Origin: Stomorhina lunata
Taxonomy: Eukaryota > Arthropoda > Insecta > Diptera > Rhiniidae
DNA: 64,000 bases
Direction: 5' to 3'
NCBI GenBank assembly: GCA_933228675.1
Contig: OW121742.1
Coordinates: 39,903,255 to 39,967,254 of the forward strand
Shown: piece after piece, positions 60,296-64,000 of the stretch
How the letters are laid out: each line of letters starts with the position of its first letter
Position numbering within the stretch: position 1 is the first letter of the stretch
Made by a program: the position numbers and the translations under genes
The notes under the pieces: model-generated
Databases searched by the model: none
What the model was told of the DNA's origin: nothing
Seen by the model: only the letters and a program-made list of their open reading frames with translations

Positions 60296-61150
60296 CTAAA
60301 TAAAGAAATTTGAGGACTTTATAAAATATTTCAATTCGATATAAGAAGTTTATTAGACCAACTTACAATCCATTGCAAATAGTCTTGCAAAAATTTCTTT
60401 TTTATTTTAAAAGAAATTTATATCATTTGCTGTACCAATTTGACAATGCTACGATGATAGACTACATACAACGGATTGTAAACTAGGCTAATGTAAACAT
60501 TAAAAAAATTTTAAAACTTCTTCATTAAGTTTAAAACAACACAAAATTTATTAAATTTTATATATATATTTTTTTTTAAATTCCTTTTTTCTTAACTACT
60601 TAAAGTAGGTTCCTAAATATAAGTACATTTATCTAATTTAAGAATTATTATTAATAAATATTAAACTTTAACTTAAAACACCAAAATTTATAATATGGAC
60701 AAATAAATAAATAGATATCTAGAAAATTATCTAATTAAAAAAATATAAACATAAAATACTAAAACTAAACTAAAATTATGAAATAAATTAAAATTTTTTA
60801 TTTTTTTTTAATGTTATCAAAAACATTTTTTCGATGGATTTTATTATATCGGTTATTTTTTTAAGAGCTTTTTAGAGAAACGTATGAAATATTTAGTTGA
60901 GTCAATAAAACAGTGACGGGCATCATTTCTATATTCCCATGCTTCCCCTATAAATTTATAATAATGTAGGTTATTATAATGCCCAAAGAGCCTTTAAGGT
61001 GGCGATATACACAATTTTTCTATTAACAACTTTTCTATTTTTTTCTAAAGGGAGTCCAAAATTGAGGTAACATTTTCATTTTACTAGAAATAAAGACTTT
61101 TTTGTGATATTCCAAATAGATCTTATGGAAATAAAGTCTGTTATTTCTTG
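60296..61150. other. AT-rich intergenic DNA
   Basis: No gene seen; the right part may belong to the mariner remnant that follows, but I cannot recognise its start. Confidence 0.5.
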
Positions 61151-61154
61151 TAAG

Positions 61155-61385
61155 GTAATAGTATGCATGATCACCTAGATCATGCGATTTGACTCTTTTT
61201 AGATATTATTGGAGACTTTTTAAAATCGGAAGTGTTCAACATTTTCGAGAATATATCAACCACTGACAACACTTTATTGAAAAACGTGACTGATAATCAG
61301 ACGTAGGTAGCCCATGTCACCAGATGCCGATGACTTTTCATAATTTCCGTAAATATCATCATAATCATTAATGAAACTCGTGAAA
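61155..61385 (+). pseudogene. Decayed DD41D mariner C-terminus
   Basis: Plus-strand frame reading SPRSCDLTLFRYYW, then HFREYINH, stop, and CHQMPMTFHNF. This corresponds to WPPRSCDLTPLDYFLW and the C-terminal region (RGGHMPEIIF) of the DD41D transposases elsewhere in the window, with the third Asp lost and several stops. It is an old remnant. Confidence 0.5.
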
Positions 61386-61479
61386 ATGAGTATTAAAAGC
61401 ATTCAGTTAAGAATTGGATGTTAGGAGCTGTTCACAAATAACGTAACGCTATTTTCGCAGATTTTTATTCCCCTCCACA

Positions 61480-64000
61480 TTTTAATAAATATTTTTTCGA
61501 AAATTTTTCTATAGAAAAATATTTTTATCGAAAATTTTTATCGAAATTTTTTTTTGAAAAATATTTTTTCAAAAATTTTTCTATAGAAAAATATTTTTTT
61601 CGAAAATTTTTCTATAGAAAAATATATTTATCGAAAATTTTTCTATAGAAAAATATTTTTAACGAACATTTTTCTATAGAAATATATATTTATCGAAAAT
61701 TTTTCTATAGAAAAATATTTTTATCGAAAATTTTTCTATAGAAAAAAATTTTTATAGAAAATTTTTCTATTGAAAAATATTTTTTCGAAAATTTTTCTAT
61801 AGAAAAATATTTTTATCAAAAATGTTTCTATAGAAAAATATTTTAATAGAAAATTTTTCTATAGAAAAATATTTTTATCGAAAATGTTTCTATAGAAAAA
61901 TTTTAGGTAAAAATACTTTCAATAGAAAAATTTTCGACAAAATATTATTCTATAGAAAAATCTGCGATTAGAATATAAATCTATAAAAAAATTATCGATC
62001 AAAGTATTTTTCTATAGAAAAATTTGCAATAAAAATATTTTTCTATAGACAAATTTTCGATAAAAATATTTTTCTGTAGAAAAATTTTCGATAAAAATAT
62101 TTTTCTAAAGAAAATTTTTCGATAAAAATATTCCTCTATAGAAAAATTTTCAATAAAAATAATTTTCTATAAAAAATTTCAATAAAAATACTTTTGAATA
62201 GAAAAATTTTTGTTAACAAACTTTTTCTATAGAAAAATTTTCGATAAAAAATTTTTTCTAAGGAAAAATTTTCGATAAAAAATGTTTTTTATAGAAAAAT
62301 TTTCGATAAAAATTTTTTCTATAGAAAAATTTTCGATAAAAAATTTTTTCTATAGAAACATTTTTGATAAAAAATTTTTTCTATAGAAAAATTTTCGATA
62401 AAAAATTTTTTCTAAAGAAAAATTTTCGATAAAAAATGTTTTTTATAGAAAAATTTTCGATAAAAATTTTTTCTATAGAAACATTTTTGATAAACAAATT
62501 TTTCTATAGAAAAATTGTCGATAAAAATTTTTTTCTGTAGAAAATTTTTCGATAAAAAATTTTTTCTATAAAAAAATTTTTGATAAAAAATTTTTTCTGT
62601 AGATAAATTTTCGACAAAACATTTTTTCTGTAGAAGAATTTTCGATAAAAAATTTTTTCTGTAAAAAAATTTTTGATAAAAAATTTTTTCTGTAGAAAAA
62701 TTTTCGATAAAACATTTTTTCTATAGAAAAATTTTCGATAAACAATTTTTTCTATAGAAAATTTTCGATAGAAATATTTTTCTATAGAAACGTTATCTAT
62801 TAAAATATTTTTCGAAAATTTTTCTATAGAAAAATATTTTTATCGAAAATTTTTATCGAAATTTTTTTTTGAAAAATATTTTTTCAAAAATTTTTCTATA
62901 GAAAAATATTTTTTTCGAAAATTTTTCTATAGAAAAATATATTTATCGAAAATTTTTCTATAGAAAAATATTTTTAACGAACATTTTTCTATAGAAATAT
63001 ATATTTATCGAAAATTTTCTATAGAAAAATATTTTTATCGAAAATTTTTCTATAGAAAAATATTTTTATAGAAAATTTTTCTATTGAAAAATATTTTTTC
63101 GAAAATTTTTCTATAGAAAAATATTTTTATCAAAAATGTTTCTATAGAAAAATATTTTAATAGAAAATTTTTCTATAGAAAAATATTTTTATCGAAAATG
63201 TTTCTATAGAAAAATTTTAGGTAAAAATATTTTCAATAGAAAAATTTTCGACAAAATATTATTCTATAGAAAAATCTGCGATTAGAATATAAATCTATAA
63301 AAAAATTATCGATCAAAGTATTTTTCTATAGAAAAATTTGCAATAAAAATATTTTTCTATAGACAAATTTTCGATAAAAATATTTTTCTGTAGAAAAATT
63401 TTCGATAAAAATATTTTTCTAAAGAAAAATTTTCGATAAAAATATTCCTCTATAGAAAAATTTTCAATAAAAATAATTTTCTATAAAAAATTTCAATAAA
63501 AATACTTTTGAATAGAAAAATTTTTGTTAACAAACTTTTTCTATAGAAAAATTTTCGATAAAAAATTTTTTCTAAGGAAAAATTTTCGATAAAAAATGTT
63601 TTTTATAGAAAAATTTTCGATAAAAATTTTTTCTATAGAAAAATTTTCGATAAAAAATTTTTTCTATAGAAACATTTTTGATAAAAAATTTTTTCTATAG
63701 AAAAATTTTCGATAAAAAATTTTTTCTAAAGAAAAATTTTCGATAAAAAATGTTTTTTATAGAAAAATTTTCGATAAAAATTTTTTCTATAGAAACATTT
63801 TTGATAAACAAATTTTTCTATAGAAAAATTGTCGATAAAAATTTTTTTCTGTAGAAAATTTTTCGATAAAAAATTTTTTCTATAAAAAAATTTTTGATAA
63901 AAAATTTTTTCTGTAGAAAAATTTTCGACAAAACATTTTTTCTGTAGAAGAATTTTCGATAAAAAATTTTTTCTGTAAAAAAATTTTTGATAAAAAATTT
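61480..64000. repeat. About 30-bp satellite S10 with 1.3-kb higher-order repeat
   Basis: Units based on ttttctatagaaaaattttc and gataaaaaat. From about 61490 to 61900 units read in one sense (aaatttttctatagaaaaat, atttttatcg); after about 61910 they read in the reverse sense. The whole arrangement begins again at about 62808: aacgaacatttttctatag at 61661 and 62976, and aattttctataaaaaatttc at 62161 and 63475, give a period of 1314-1315 bp. The two copies differ by only a few indels and substitutions. The array runs past the window end. Confidence 0.93.

Overview
ORGANISM. The window is AT-rich nuclear DNA from an insect, most likely a brachyceran (probably calyptrate) fly. The only host gene I can support is a fly-type Usp10 ubiquitin protease with a long CAG/CAA-coded polyglutamine N-terminus and short introns of 59-74 bp. 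The transposons are also typical of Diptera: DD41D (rosa-like) and DD34D mariners, an RTE-type LINE, LINEs of the jockey/LOA/I/R1 group, and a BEL/Pao remnant. There is no bacterial-style gene organisation, and I see no CRISPR array, rRNA or tRNA. LAYOUT. 1-2.0 kb: broken mariner pieces, an 18-bp minisatellite, and an RTE reverse-transcriptase fragment that abuts it. 2.0-7.2 kb: AT-rich DNA, a small terminal-inverted-repeat element (3196-3732), and an interspersed repeat split by nested insertions, one carrying a 132-bp tandem repeat and (TA)n. 7.2-8.0 kb: an internally deleted DD41D mariner. 8.67-10.79 kb: a foldback structure with arms over 900 bp. 10.8-13.3 kb: two more copies of the interspersed repeat, one holding a frameshifted DD41D element. 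15.6-20.2 kb: a 35-bp satellite into which a full-length but catalytically damaged DD41D mariner has inserted. 21.2-40.5 kb: seven blocks of a related 29/31-bp satellite family in alternating orientation, separated by short AT-rich spacers. 41.78-51.63 kb: six exons of Usp10. Its 1.3-kb intron holds an 11-bp minisatellite; its 5.2-kb intron holds mariner, BEL/Pao, two kinds of MITE and a 5'-truncated LINE with a 15-bp target-site duplication. 51.6-64 kb: AT-rich 3' flank, palindrome-bearing repeats, more 29-bp satellite, a 339-bp tandem triplication, a decayed DD41D remnant, and a satellite with a 1.3-kb higher-order repeat that runs off the window end. INTERPRETATION. The first recognisable Usp10 exon begins at a splice acceptor, not a start codon, so the 5' exon(s) lie further upstream and at least the nearest satellite blocks are probably intronic. 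Usp10 thus appears to be a housekeeping gene embedded in satellite-rich DNA. Apart from Usp10 I find no intact cellular gene; the other coding-like sequence is transposon-derived or the by-product of tandem repeats.
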